Assembly: GCF_026342405.1 (NCBI RefSeq)
Contig: NZ_JAPEMU010000004.1
Coordinates: 154,457 to 218,456, forward strand
Source of the DNA: Kitasatospora sp. NBC_00240
GTDB lineage: Bacteria > Actinomycetota > Actinomycetes > Streptomycetales > Streptomycetaceae
Direction of reading: 5' to 3'
DNA: 64,000 nt
In this document: positions 42,983 through 50,865 of the stretch, piece by piece
How the letters are laid out: each line of letters starts with the position of its first letter
Position numbering within the stretch: the stretch's first letter is position 1
Notes under the pieces: generated by a model
What the model was told of the DNA's origin: nothing
Seen by the model: the letters and a program-made list of their open reading frames with translations, nothing else
Database searches by the model: none
Translations under genes and position numbers: made by a program

Positions 42983-43579
42983 ATGAAGTTCCCGCGGCCG
43001 GTGAAGTTCCCGCGGCCGGTGGAGCTGCGCACCTCCCGCCTGGTGCTGCGGGCCTGGCGGCCCGCCGACGCGCAGCCGTTCGCCGAACTGAACGCCGACC
43101 CCGAGGTCATGGCGCACCTTCCGGCGCCCCTGGACCGGGCGGCCAGTGATGCCCTGGCCGACCGGGCCGCCGCCGCGCTCCGGCGGGAAGGCTGGGGGTG
43201 GTGGGCGGTGGAACTGGCCTCCACCGGCGCCTTCATCGGCTTCACCGGCCTGTCGCGGACGACGTTCGAGGCGGCCTTCACCCCGGCGGTGGAGGTCGGC
43301 TGGCGGCTCGCCAGGCCGGCCTGGGGGCACGGGTACGCCACCGAGGCGGCCACCGCGGCCGTCGGCTTCGGCTTCGAGGCGCTGGACCTGGCGGAGATCG
43401 TCTCCTTCACCGCGGTCGGCAACCTGCGCTCGCGTGCCGTCATGGAGCGCCTGGGCATGACGCACGACCCGGGCGAGGACTTCGACCATCCGCGACTGCC
43501 GGCCGGGCACCCCCTGCGCCGGCACGTGCTCCACCGACTCACCCGCCCGGCGGCCGGCCCGCGCCCTCCCGGGCACTGA
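42983..43579 (+). CDS. GNAT acetyltransferase (RimJ/RimL type)
   Basis: A 198-residue N-acetyltransferase. LRTSRLVLRAWRPADAQPFA is the RimJ/RimL start, VGWRLARPAWGHGYATEAAT contains the acetyl-CoA loop (R/Q-x-x-G-x-G/A here RPAWGHGYAT), and IVSFTAVGNLRSRAVMERLG ends with the family 'N..S..v.ekLGm' stretch. It would acetylate an amine such as a protein N-terminus or small molecule. The first 13 codons are a direct 18-bp duplication (KFPRPV twice), so the start is recent and variable; the GGGAGG 8 bp upstream supports the ATG. Confidence 0.87.
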   Translation: MKFPRPVKFPRPVELRTSRLVLRAWRPADAQPFAELNADPEVMAHLPAPLDRAASDALADRAAAALRREGWGWWAVELASTGAFIGFTGLSRTTFEAAFTPAVEVGWRLARPAWGHGYATEAATAAVGFGFEALDLAEIVSFTAVGNLRSRAVMERLGMTHDPGEDFDHPRLPAGHPLRRHVLHRLTRPAAGPRPPGH

Positions 43580-43690
43580 CCGCGTGGCGCGCACGACCCG
43601 GCACGCGGCGCGACGGCCCGGAACGGCCGTACGCGGCGGTGGGACGGCCCGCCGCCCCGGCCGGTGGTCGGGGCGGCGGGCCGTCGGTGG

Positions 43691-44497
43691 TCAGGAGGGC
43701 TGCGCCGGTCCGGCGGCGGTGATCACCGCGAAGGTGCCGCCCTGGGGGTCGGCGAGGACCGCCATCCGCCCGGCCGGCATGTCGAACGCCGGGGCCATGA
43801 CGCTGCCGCCGGCCCGGACGGCGGCGTCCTGGACGCTGTCGACGTCGTCGACGCTGAAGTACGACAGCCAGTGCGGCGGCACCCCGGGCGGCAGGGCGGA
43901 GAGGTTCATCATCCCGGCGACCGCGCGGTCGGCGACCTTGAACTCCGTGTACCCCTCGGCGCCCGGCATCTGTGTCGGGGCCGTGGTGATCGGCAGCACG
44001 GCCGTGTAGAACGTGGCGGCGGCGTCGGTGTCGCCGGTGTTCAGCTCGTTCCAGGTCAGCGCGCCGTGCTCGTTGACGATGCCCGCGCCGTCGAAGGTCC
44101 CCGGCTGCCAGAGGCCGACGACGGCGCCGGTCGGGTCGGCGACGACCGCCATCCGTCCGAGGTCCATGACGTCCATCGGGCCCATCATGACGGTGCCGCC
44201 GGCGTCGGTGACCGTCTTGGCGGTGGCGTCGAGGCCGTCGGTGGACAGGTAGGTGGTCCACACCGTCGGCGGCATCGGGTCGGGGGTGGAGCCGTCGGGG
44301 TTGGAGGCGCGCATGATCCCGGCCACCGGCTTGCCCTTGAGGGTGCAGACCGAGTAGCCGCCGGTCTCCGGCGGGCCGATCTCCCCCTGCCAGCCGAACA
44401 GATCGCGGTAGAAGTCGAGGGCGGCCTGCTGGTCGGGGACCATCAGGTCGATCCAACAGGGGGTACCGGGCTTGTAGGGGCCGTTCATGTCGGGCAC
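43691..44497 (-). CDS. Two-domain VOC protein
   Basis: A 268-residue protein with two VOC modules, first PCWIDLMVPDQQAALDFYRD (about residue 12) and then LTWNELNTGDTDAAATFYTA (about 147). Each module ends 'GRMAVxADPxG' (LGRMAVVADPTGAVVGLWQP, AGRMAVLADPQGGTFAVITA). This matches the Streptomyces 'hydroxylase-like' VOC group related to CFP-30B-type proteins. Ligand unknown. It is on its own and transcribed toward the GNAT gene. Confidence 0.87.
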   Translation of the reverse strand: MPDMNGPYKPGTPCWIDLMVPDQQAALDFYRDLFGWQGEIGPPETGGYSVCTLKGKPVAGIMRASNPDGSTPDPMPPTVWTTYLSTDGLDATAKTVTDAGGTVMMGPMDVMDLGRMAVVADPTGAVVGLWQPGTFDGAGIVNEHGALTWNELNTGDTDAAATFYTAVLPITTAPTQMPGAEGYTEFKVADRAVAGMMNLSALPPGVPPHWLSYFSVDDVDSVQDAAVRAGGSVMAPAFDMPAGRMAVLADPQGGTFAVITAAGPAQPS

Positions 44498-44886
44498 GGA
44501 TGCCTCCGAGGCGATCGCTTACCGATGAGGGACGGGCGGTTGCCTCCATACCCGACCAGCGCGGGCCGAATCGGGCCATCTGGCTGATTCTGGCCCCGGT
44601 GCGGCCGGTGCGGCCCGACCACGGGCGGGAGCCGCCGGGGCGGGAACGGCCGTGGGAGACCCGCGTTCGGCTCTCCCGGTCGCGCACGACCGGGGCCGGG
44701 GGCGGCCGAACGGGCGAGCGCCGTGGCCGGGCGGACGTCCTGCCCGGCGGTGCGGGGAAGAGCCCCCGCGGTGCGGCGGAGGGCGCCGCGGGTGCCTGCG
44801 AGCCGGCCCGGGCCGATGGTGTGTCGCAGCGCCCGCGACGGTCGGCCCGGCGGCGAGGATGGGCCGCAGCGACGAAGGAGGCTGCG
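44498..44886. other. Gap with no supported gene
   Basis: About 390 bp between divergent genes. GC-rich, arginine-rich frames; no clear promoter elements. Nothing specific. Confidence 0.4.
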
Positions 44887-45525
44887 GTGCGGGCGAGGAA
44901 TCTGCGGAGATACGAGGAGCGCGCCGCGGACCGGATGATCTTCTTCTCCGACGCCGTGGTGGCGATCGCCATCACCCTGCTGGCCCTCGAACTGCCGGTA
45001 CCCGAGGGTCCGACGGTCCCGGCGTTGCGGACCGCGGTCCGCGAGAACCTCGACCACTACCTGGCCTTCCTGATCAGCTTCGCCGTGATCGCCGGCGCCT
45101 GGGGCCAGCACAACCGGATCTTCCGCTACACCGAACGCACCGACGCCAGGCTGCGTACGCTCAACGCGTGCTGGCTGCTGACGATCGTGCTCAACCCGTT
45201 CGCGACCAAACTCCTCACCACGGAGGGGGACGACACCGACACCGTGGGCCTGCGGTTCGGCTTCTACGCGCTGCTGCAGTTCCTGGCGCTCGCAGCGGTG
45301 ATCGCCATGGAGCGCCGGATGACCTCGCGCCGGCTGCGCGACCCGGAGGTCCCCGCCGAACTGGTCTCGGCCGGGGAGCCGGTGCTGTACGGGATGCTGC
45401 TGGGCTTCGGGCTGTCCGTCCCGGTGTTCTTCCTGACGCCCTACGGCTGGGTCCTGTGGATCGTGCTCCCGCAGGCCGCCGGGCGGCTGTTCCGGAGCCG
45501 ACCGCACCCGTCGGCCGGCGGCTGA
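44887..45525 (+). CDS. TMEM175-like potassium channel subunit (DUF1211)
   Basis: A 212-residue membrane protein with six hydrophobic helices. The first helix has the TMEM175 signature RMIFFSDAVVAIAITLLALE (R-x-x-x-FSD), after the basic N-terminus VRARNLRRYEERAAD. FAVIAGAWGQHNRIFRYTER and LLTIVLNPFATKLLTTEGDD fit the family's helices 3-4. Bacterial members are tetrameric, each with one such six-helix repeat, and conduct potassium. The GTG start has AAGGAGG 6 bp upstream. Confidence 0.88.
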   Translation: MRARNLRRYEERAADRMIFFSDAVVAIAITLLALELPVPEGPTVPALRTAVRENLDHYLAFLISFAVIAGAWGQHNRIFRYTERTDARLRTLNACWLLTIVLNPFATKLLTTEGDDTDTVGLRFGFYALLQFLALAAVIAMERRMTSRRLRDPEVPAELVSAGEPVLYGMLLGFGLSVPVFFLTPYGWVLWIVLPQAAGRLFRSRPHPSAGG

Positions 45526-45587
45526 CCGGCGATCGCGCCGGTCGGCCCGTCAGGACAGCGAGCGGGTACGGGCGGTGCGGCGGGGCC

Positions 45588-45800
45588 GCCCCGCCCACCC
45601 GAATCCTGCGCCATCCGTCCTCGGCCCACGGCCCGGTGCCGGGGACGACCAGGTCGGGGCGCAAGCGGTCCGTCGGGAACTGCTCGGCCCGCCGGTCGCC
45701 CGCCCGGTGGTCCTCGGCCAGGTGCCGGTCGAGCGCGGCCGGCAAGGCGGTCGTGGTGAGCAGCAGCAACGGGTAGCCGTCGACCCTCCACCGGGCGGGC
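45588..45800 (-). pseudogene. MOSC-domain protein fragment
   Basis: The minus-strand frame reads RVDGYPLLLLTTTALPAALD, AEQFPTDRLRPDLVVPGTGP and WAEDGWRRIRVG, matching the N-terminal MOSC-linked beta-barrel/MOSC junction ('DgyPllL.s.aSL..Ln' and 'RFRPNiVV.g..pw.ED.W..i.iG'). The catalytic cysteine part (CxRC) that should follow is missing: after RRIRVGG the frame changes and no match is seen. No start codon is seen for it. Confidence 0.5.
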
Positions 45801-45849
45801 CCCGGCGGCGCGGATGCGGTCCGGGACGGTCCGCGCGGCTTCGGGTGAC

Positions 45850-46110
45850 GGCCCGCACGGAAGCCCGGGCCGACGAGCACGTCGCGTTCACCTCACCGCG
45901 GCTGCCGGCCGGCTTCGAGGCCGAGGGCCGGCACCGCCCGGCCCCGGAGTTCGTCGAGGGAAGCCCGGTCGACCTCGCACCGGGCGCCTGCTGCCCGCCC
46001 GGATCGCCGCCGAGGAGCCGGTGACCGTGATCCTCCCCGGCGAGCTGCCGGTCCACGCCTTCGGCCGACCCGCCCGGGGGATCCGACGCGCGCCTGCCAA
46101 GGGCGCTTCG
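45850..46110 (+). other. Possible decayed coding stretch upstream of the lipoprotein
   Basis: One plus-strand frame gives RADEHVAFTSPRLPAGFEAE then GRHRPAPEFVEGSPVDLAPG, and the next, shifted by one base, RIAAEEPVTVILPGELPVHA. The codon bias of both is good, which suggests a frameshifted former gene. The family is unknown, and no start is seen. Confidence 0.3.
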
Positions 46111-46152
46111 TGTACAACGGTAGCGTCGAGCGAGGCGGACGGAGAGGCACGT

Positions 46153-46521
46153 ATGCGGACACGGGTACGGGGTGCGGTCGGGGTGGCCCTGATGCTGGCG
46201 GCGGTACTGACCGGCTGCGGCACGGCGGACCAGCCACCGACAACGACCAGTACGACGGACGGCGGTGGCGGCAGCGGTGGGACGGCACCGGGGGCGAACG
46301 AGTTCTCGCAGTTGCCGACACCCAACGTGAGGACCAACCCGGGCAATCCCGGGGGCGGCGGCAACCCGTCCGTCGGGGTGGGCTGCCCGCCCGTCCCCTC
46401 CCCGTCCACCGGGACCGAGCCGCCCTGTCCCTCGCCCGACCCGAGCGACGAGCCCGGCACCGGGGGGAGCAGCGAGCCGGGCGTAGGGGAGAGCAGCGAG
46501 CCGCCACCGCCCGGCACGTGA
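46153..46521 (+). CDS. Lipoprotein with Thr/Gly/Pro-rich linker
   Basis: A 122-residue exported lipoprotein: MRTRVRGAVGVALMLAAVLT then GCG, a classic lipobox (L-T-G-C, Cys at ~22). The mature part is almost entirely low complexity (TTTSTTDGGGGSGGT, SPDPSDEPGTGGSSEPG) with no globular domain. This looks like a flexible surface linker. The ATG has GGAGAGG 4-9 bp upstream. Its stop overlaps the GTG of the following membrane protein (GTGA), so the two form an operon and may work together. Confidence 0.75.
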   Translation: MRTRVRGAVGVALMLAAVLTGCGTADQPPTTTSTTDGGGGSGGTAPGANEFSQLPTPNVRTNPGNPGGGGNPSVGVGCPPVPSPSTGTEPPCPSPDPSDEPGTGGSSEPGVGESSEPPPPGT

Positions 46522-47381
46522 CCGAGGCCCCCACCCGGCCGACGGCGGACACCGACTCGGCGACGCCCGTCGGCCTGATCAAGTCGGTGGTCGCGCAGGC
46601 CTCCTTCCTCGCGGCGCTGATGTTCTACGCCGGCGTGCTCTACGACAGCGCGTACTTCGGCTACTTCCACCTCTCGTCGCTGTCGATCGGTTTCACCTTC
46701 GCCGAACTGGTGGTCCAGAGCCTGCGGCTGATGGCCGTTCCGCTGCTCGCCCTGCTCGCGGTCGGCCTGCTGCTCATGCAGGTGCCGGACCTGGTGCGGC
46801 GACTGCCCGGCCGTTTGGCGACCATCGACGTCGGAGCCTTCGCGGCGACGGCCCGCTGCCACGCGCTGGTGCTACTGGCCGGCGTACTCATGCTGCTGTT
46901 CTGGCGGCCGCTGCAACTCCACGGCTGGGGCTGGGTCGCCCCGGTCACCATCGCGGCCGGTCTGCTGCTCGGACAGACCAGGGCGGCCAACGGCGGGCGG
47001 AGGCCGCACGGGCTGTTCCGCCACGCCGTCCCCATTTTGGCCGCCGGTGTCTTCCTGCTCTGGGCGGTCGCCCTGATCGCCGCGCTGACCGGCCACAGCG
47101 ACGCCGAGGCCGACGCCCGGCGTATCGAGGATCGCCCCGCCGTGGTGGTGTTCAGCTCCAAGAGCCTCAAGCTCAGCCCGCACCCCGAACTTCACGAGCA
47201 GTGCCTGGCGGCCGAGTCCGACACCCTCTACCGCTGCCGCTACGTCGGCCTGCGCCTGCTGATCACCCGCGGCGGCCGCTACTACCTGTTCCCGGTCGGC
47301 TGGCGCCACGACACCGATCCGGTCTACGTCCTCCAGGAGGGCGGGGGCCTGCGCGTCGAACTCCTCCCCGGCACCCGCTAG
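46518..47381 (+). CDS. Membrane protein, operon partner of the lipoprotein
   Basis: A 287-residue protein with about four to five membrane helices (SVVAQASFLAALMFYAGVLY, LRLMAVPLLALLAVGLLLMQ, ALVLLAGVLMLLFWRPLQLH, VAPVTIAAGLLLGQ, AVPILAAGVFLLWAVALIAA) and an extracytoplasmic C-terminal domain of ~100 residues (RPAVVVFSSKSLKLSPHPEL, LYRCRYVGLRLLITRGGRYY). The last part contains two cysteines (EQCLAAESDTLYRC). The GTG start overlaps the upstream stop. Family not recognised; similar domains occur in Streptomyces membrane proteins. Confidence 0.75.
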   Translation: MTEAPTRPTADTDSATPVGLIKSVVAQASFLAALMFYAGVLYDSAYFGYFHLSSLSIGFTFAELVVQSLRLMAVPLLALLAVGLLLMQVPDLVRRLPGRLATIDVGAFAATARCHALVLLAGVLMLLFWRPLQLHGWGWVAPVTIAAGLLLGQTRAANGGRRPHGLFRHAVPILAAGVFLLWAVALIAALTGHSDAEADARRIEDRPAVVVFSSKSLKLSPHPELHEQCLAAESDTLYRCRYVGLRLLITRGGRYYLFPVGWRHDTDPVYVLQEGGGLRVELLPGTR

Positions 47382-47522
47382 CGGGCACCGGACCGATCCC
47401 TCACGGCGAGCCGGGCGGCCGGCACCTGGGCGTAGCGGTGGACCGGGCGGCGAGTCAGCGCGCCGCCGGCCCAGCCCCGCCCGCCGCCACCCGCCGCCGG
47501 ACGGCGCCGGGACTGCGGCGGA

Positions 47523-47606
47523 CGGCGCCGGACGGCGGCGGGACAGCGGCGGACGGCGGCGGGACAGCGGCGGACGGCGGCGGACGGCGGCGGGACAGCG
47601 GCGGGT
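47523..47606. repeat. GC-rich interspersed repeat of a 21-bp and 9-bp unit
   Basis: Units of CGGACGGCGGCGGGACAGCGG occur at least three times, with an extra short CGGACGGCGG copy, between the membrane gene and the serine hydrolase gene. It is near the 3' ends of both (convergent). Confidence 0.8.
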
Positions 47607-47646
47607 GGCCGACGGCGGGCGGGGTGTCGGCGCAGGGCCCGTCCGG

Positions 47647-48867
47647 TCAGCCGGCGGGCGCGGGGATCGGGTTGTCCGGCGCGAAGCGGGCGGCGATCTG
47701 CGCGGCGATCAGCTCGGCCGTGTTGACGTCCGGCGAGTCGGGGCCCTTGGTGGTGGAGACGGCGATGGCCAGGTGCTCGCACGGCAGGTAGGCCTGGATC
47801 GCCGCGTACCCGGAGAAGGACGGGTTCTGGAGGATCCAGCCGTTCTCCACCAGGACGGTGAAGCCGAAGTGCAGCGCCTCGGTGTTGTGGAGGCAGACCG
47901 TCGGCGGGCAGATGTCGGTCGGCCCGCCGAGGCCGACCGTGCCCGGGTCGAGCTGGGTGCGGAAGCCCTCCGGCGAGAGCAGTTCACCGGTGCCGATGGC
48001 CTGCGCCGAGCGGGCCAGGTCGCAGATGTCGGTGGTGATCACGGCGCCCCGCGCGGTCGTCCACGACGGGTTCCAGAAGGTGGACTCCTCGTAGATGCCG
48101 CGGTCCGAGGTGAAGGCGTGCAGCACCGGGGCCGGGATCTCGGGGGTGAAGTTGTTCCGCGTGTTGCGCAGCCCGAGCGGGCCCGTCACGCGCTGCTCCA
48201 GCAGCTCGTCCAGCGGGGTGCCGGTGATCTTCTCCAGGGCCTCGCCGAGCAGCACGAAGTTGGCGTGCGAGTAGCTCCAGTTGGTGCCCGGCTCGTACCA
48301 GAGCGGGTGGCTGTAGGGGTAGGCGAGCACGTCGTCGTCGGTCCAGTGGCGGAACGGGTGGGCCTCCAGCTCGGCGAGGAAGGCCGGGTCGGTGACGTAG
48401 TCGTGCAGGCCCGAGGTGCTGGAGCCGAGCATCCGCAGCGTGATCCGGTCGGCGTGCGGCACGTCCGGCAGCCAGCGCGAGATCGGCTCGTCGAGGCCCA
48501 CCACGTGCTCGTCCACCAGCTGCAGCAGCACCGTGCCCATGTACGCGATGCCCACCGAACCGGCCCGGAAGTGCATGTCCGGCTCGGCCGGCACGCCCGT
48601 CATGGACTCGCCGAGCGCGGTGGTGATCAGGTCGTGGCCGTCGACGGTGACCTTGAGGAGCACCGAGTTGAGGCCGTACTGCTCCTTGCTCTGCCGGGCG
48701 ATGTCGAGCACCGCCGCGGCCGGCCCGGAGGAGGGCTCCGGGGAGCGGACGCAGGCGTGCCCGCCGTGGGCGGAGCCGGTCAGGGCGAGGGCGCCCGCGG
48801 TGCTCGGCAGGGACGTGGCGATCATGATGGCGGCGGCGAGAGCCAAGGCCGCTCTGGTGCGTGTCAT
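47647..48867 (-). CDS. Secreted class C beta-lactamase-like protein lacking the catalytic lysine
   Basis: A 406-residue exported protein of the serine-hydrolase/DD-peptidase (class C beta-lactamase) fold. Signal peptide MTRTRAALALAAAIMIATSL. The active-site helix reads HFRAGSVGIAYMGTVLLQLV where SxxK should stand: S104 is present, but position 107 is Ile instead of Lys. The second motif YSN reads YSH (Y199, S200, H201), inside NWSYSHANFVLLGEALEKIT. The third (HxG/KTG) reads HFGFTV. So the acylation chemistry should be impaired or altered. It may be a binding protein or use another mechanism. Related Streptomyces hydrolases may share this. ATG 48867 has no strong ribosome binding site. Confidence 0.82.
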   Translation of the reverse strand: MTRTRAALALAAAIMIATSLPSTAGALALTGSAHGGHACVRSPEPSSGPAAAVLDIARQSKEQYGLNSVLLKVTVDGHDLITTALGESMTGVPAEPDMHFRAGSVGIAYMGTVLLQLVDEHVVGLDEPISRWLPDVPHADRITLRMLGSSTSGLHDYVTDPAFLAELEAHPFRHWTDDDVLAYPYSHPLWYEPGTNWSYSHANFVLLGEALEKITGTPLDELLEQRVTGPLGLRNTRNNFTPEIPAPVLHAFTSDRGIYEESTFWNPSWTTARGAVITTDICDLARSAQAIGTGELLSPEGFRTQLDPGTVGLGGPTDICPPTVCLHNTEALHFGFTVLVENGWILQNPSFSGYAAIQAYLPCEHLAIAVSTTKGPDSPDVNTAELIAAQIAARFAPDNPIPAPAG

Positions 48868-49259
48868 TCCGCACTATCTACGGACGGATGCAACGAAACC
48901 GGGCAGGACACTCGGCGCGGTCCTCCATCCGGCTGACACCCGCCGCACCACCGCCCGCACCCGGGCGGGGCCCACCCGCCGCGAGGCCCACCCGCCGCGA
49001 GGCCTTGACCGCCTACGACGCGGGACGGCGACGCGGGACGGCGACGCGGGGCGGCGGAGGTCGGTGCCGCGGTCCGCCGGGCGGTGACGACCCCTCGGGC
49101 GGTGACGACCCCTCGGGCGGGAGCGGCCCTTCGGGCGGGAGCGGTCCTTCGGGCGGGAGCGGACGGGGTCGGGCCCGGGTGGGGCCGGGCCTGGGTGGGG
49201 TCGGGAAAGGGTGGGGTCGGGAAAGGGTGGGGTCGGGAAAGGGTGGGGTCGGCGAATTC
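48868..49259. other. Gap with two repeat arrays
   Basis: No gene. At 49080-49155 are five copies of an 18-bp unit, first two as GGTGACGACCCCTCGGGC, then three as GGGAGCGGTCCTTCGGGC-like. At 49191-49255 there are about four copies of GGGTGGGGTCGGGAAA (16 bp). These end right before the iron-box promoter. Confidence 0.7.
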
Positions 49260-49288
49260 TTGACAGCAAGGCAAGGCTTGCCTAACTT
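49260..49288 (+). promoter_or_regulatory. Sigma-70 promoter with an iron box in the spacer
   Basis: TTGACA (49260-49265), 17-bp spacer, TAACTT (49283-49288). Within the spacer and -10 is AAGGCAAGGCTTGCCTAAC (49268-49286), with the core palindrome GGCAAG-G-CTTGCC, close to the DmdR/IdeR/DtxR iron-box consensus (TTAGGTTAGGCTAACCTAA). A bound iron repressor would block the polymerase completely. The ATG at 49297 lies 8 bp past the -10, so the mRNA would be leaderless. Confidence 0.75.
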
Positions 49289-49296
49289 AACCTCTC

Positions 49297-49491
49297 ATGT
49301 CTTGGAACTTCTCCGGCCCGGCGGGTCCGCCCCCGGCCGCGCACGAGCCCGCCGGTGCCACCGAGCCCCCCGCCCCGGGGCAGGGGCGCCGTGCCGGGTC
49401 CTCGCGCCCCGGCGCGGACCGGCGTCGGCCGCTCCCGCGGGTGCCGGCCGGCCGCGTGGGTGGCGGCGAACTGCCCGGCGGGAGGCGCTGA
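49297..49491 (+). CDS. Small leaderless ORF under iron-box control
   Basis: A 64-residue protein, MSWNFSGPAGPPPAAHEPAG, then Pro/Arg-rich to the end (GRVGGGELPGGRR). It begins at the expected transcription start, so it should be translated from a leaderless message. The first ~25 codons have better coding bias than the later part. The stop is 1 bp upstream of the ATG of the Cys-rich gene, so one role may be to couple ribosomes into it. It may also be a remnant of a siderophore-related gene. Confidence 0.45.
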   Translation: MSWNFSGPAGPPPAAHEPAGATEPPAPGQGRRAGSSRPGADRRRPLPRVPAGRVGGGELPGGRR

Positions 49492-49492
49492 C

Positions 49493-49753
49493 ATGCTCCC
49501 CATCGATCCGCAGGCGGACATCGGCCGGCGCGCCTGGGCGCCCTGCCCGACCTGCCGCACGCACGAGACCTGCGACTCCTGCCGTGACGGGCGGAACTGC
49601 GCGGACCACTGGCGCTACCTGCTCTCCAACACCGGCAGCCTCCTGCACCTCCAGTGCCCCGGCTGCACCGACGTCTGGGACCACGAGACGGGCTTCGGGG
49701 CCACCCGATCCGGCCTCGGCCGGCTCCTGCGACGGGCCCTCGGGCCCGGGTAG
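49493..49753 (+). CDS. Small cysteine-rich metal-binding protein
   Basis: An 86-residue protein with three paired-cysteine sites: APCPTCRTHETCDSCRDGRN, then CADHWRYLLSNTGSLLHLQC and PGCTDVW. The pattern (CxxC, CxxC, C, H, CxxC) should bind two zinc or iron ions. The family is not named, but the CRDGRNCxxHWxYLLSN core looks like a conserved actinobacterial small protein. Being behind an iron-box promoter it should be made when iron is scarce, which hints at a metal-sparing or replacement role. That is inference. Confidence 0.7.
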   Translation: MLPIDPQADIGRRAWAPCPTCRTHETCDSCRDGRNCADHWRYLLSNTGSLLHLQCPGCTDVWDHETGFGATRSGLGRLLRRALGPG

Positions 49754-49953
49754 CACCCGGACGTCCGCCCGCCCCGGGCCGGCCCGGGGCGCCGTGCCAC
49801 CGCGCCGAGGAGCAGGCGGCGGCGCACCACCGCCGGGGGCCTCGACCCGGGTCGCCCGCGAGAAGCCCACCCCGGCCCCCGCCCCCTGCCGGAGACCGCA
49901 GCGCGGTCTCCGGTGCCGTGGGTTCGGCTGCCGTGGACTCGGCTGCCGCCGGC

Positions 49954-50622
49954 TCAAAGGCTGCGAGCGGTGATGTCGCCGTGGGCGGTGGTCGCGTGGA
50001 CGGTCAGCTCGGCGGCGCCGCCGGTGTTCCGGAACGCGTTGTGGATCCGGCCGTAGGAGGTGCCGGCGTCCAGGGCGGCGCCGACCCCGCGGGCGGCGCC
50101 GATCGTGATGTCACCGGCCAGGGTGCGCAGTTCGACGGTGCCGCGGACCGCCTCGGTGATCGTGATGTGGCCCTGCTGGGTGCTGATCCGCGCGGGGCCG
50201 CCGAGGCGGCCGACGGTGATGTCGCCGGCCTGGAGGGTGAGGTGGGCGCCGGCGGTCTCGTCGAGCTTGACGGTGCCCTGCGCGCCCTCGAAGGTGACCT
50301 CGCCGAGGCGCCCCACGCCCCGCAGTTCGGCGGCGGCGGCCTTGGCCTCGACCCGGGAGCCGGCCGGCAGCCGGACGGTCACCTCCACCGACCCGGAGTT
50401 GCCGAGGATCCGGTTCTTCGCCGGCACGGCCCCGATCCGCAGCACGCCGTCCGCGTACTCGACGGTGATTCGCTCCGCCGCCTTCACGTCCCGCCCCTTC
50501 GAGGCGTCCGCCGCCAGGACCTCCACCGTGCTGTCCGCCCGGTCCGCGGCGATGAACCGGATCCGCCCGGCCGGGATGTCGAGGACGGTGGTGATCGAGG
50601 TGGGGGTGTCGAACTTCAGCAT
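49954..50622 (-). CDS. DUF4097-family beta-strand repeat protein, copy 2
   Basis: A 222-residue paralogue of the gene at 22662-23330 with the same beta-solenoid repeats (LTLQAGDITVGRLGGPARIS, LRTLAGDITIGAARGVGAAL, VHATTAHGDITARSL). From the start back to about codon 150 and through the 5' flank, the two are colinear with only about a dozen base differences; the C-terminal third differs much more. Copy 2 is divergent from an intact MarR-like regulator, which is the usual arrangement for this family in Streptomyces. Confidence 0.86.
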   Translation of the reverse strand: MLKFDTPTSITTVLDIPAGRIRFIAADRADSTVEVLAADASKGRDVKAAERITVEYADGVLRIGAVPAKNRILGNSGSVEVTVRLPAGSRVEAKAAAAELRGVGRLGEVTFEGAQGTVKLDETAGAHLTLQAGDITVGRLGGPARISTQQGHITITEAVRGTVELRTLAGDITIGAARGVGAALDAGTSYGRIHNAFRNTGGAAELTVHATTAHGDITARSL

Positions 50623-50687
50623 CGCCGTCTCCTTCGTCGGTGGCGGGCGCTCCGTCGGCCCGCTGTTTCCGATGAGGGAAAAGCTAC

Positions 50688-50858
50688 GTTGCGTTCATAG
50701 ATCTGGCAACGCATTCGTTGCGCACAGCGCCTTTCACTGCAGGCCGAGGACACTATTTCATTGCAATGGCCTCAAGGGTAACGCAACAAACCCGATCAAG
50801 ACGTTGCAATGGAATGAGCGTGAACGCTATAGTCGGGGACACCACGGACGACGAAGGA
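50688..50858. promoter_or_regulatory. TTGC-type operator cluster and promoter between DUF4097 copy 2 and its regulator
   Basis: GTTGCGT (50688-50694), then GCAACG-CATT-CGTTGC (50706-50721, perfect inverted repeat) and CATTGCAATG (50759-50768, perfect palindrome). A plus-strand promoter TTGCAA-N18-TATAGT precedes the regulator (about 50802-50831), its -35 overlapping GTTGCAAT. Both divergent genes should respond to the regulator. Confidence 0.7.
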
Positions 50859-50865
50859 GACCGCG

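Noticed and set aside
46110..47381. A single fused lipoprotein-membrane protein
   Set aside because: The two are in different frames; the GTGA overlap shows two genes.
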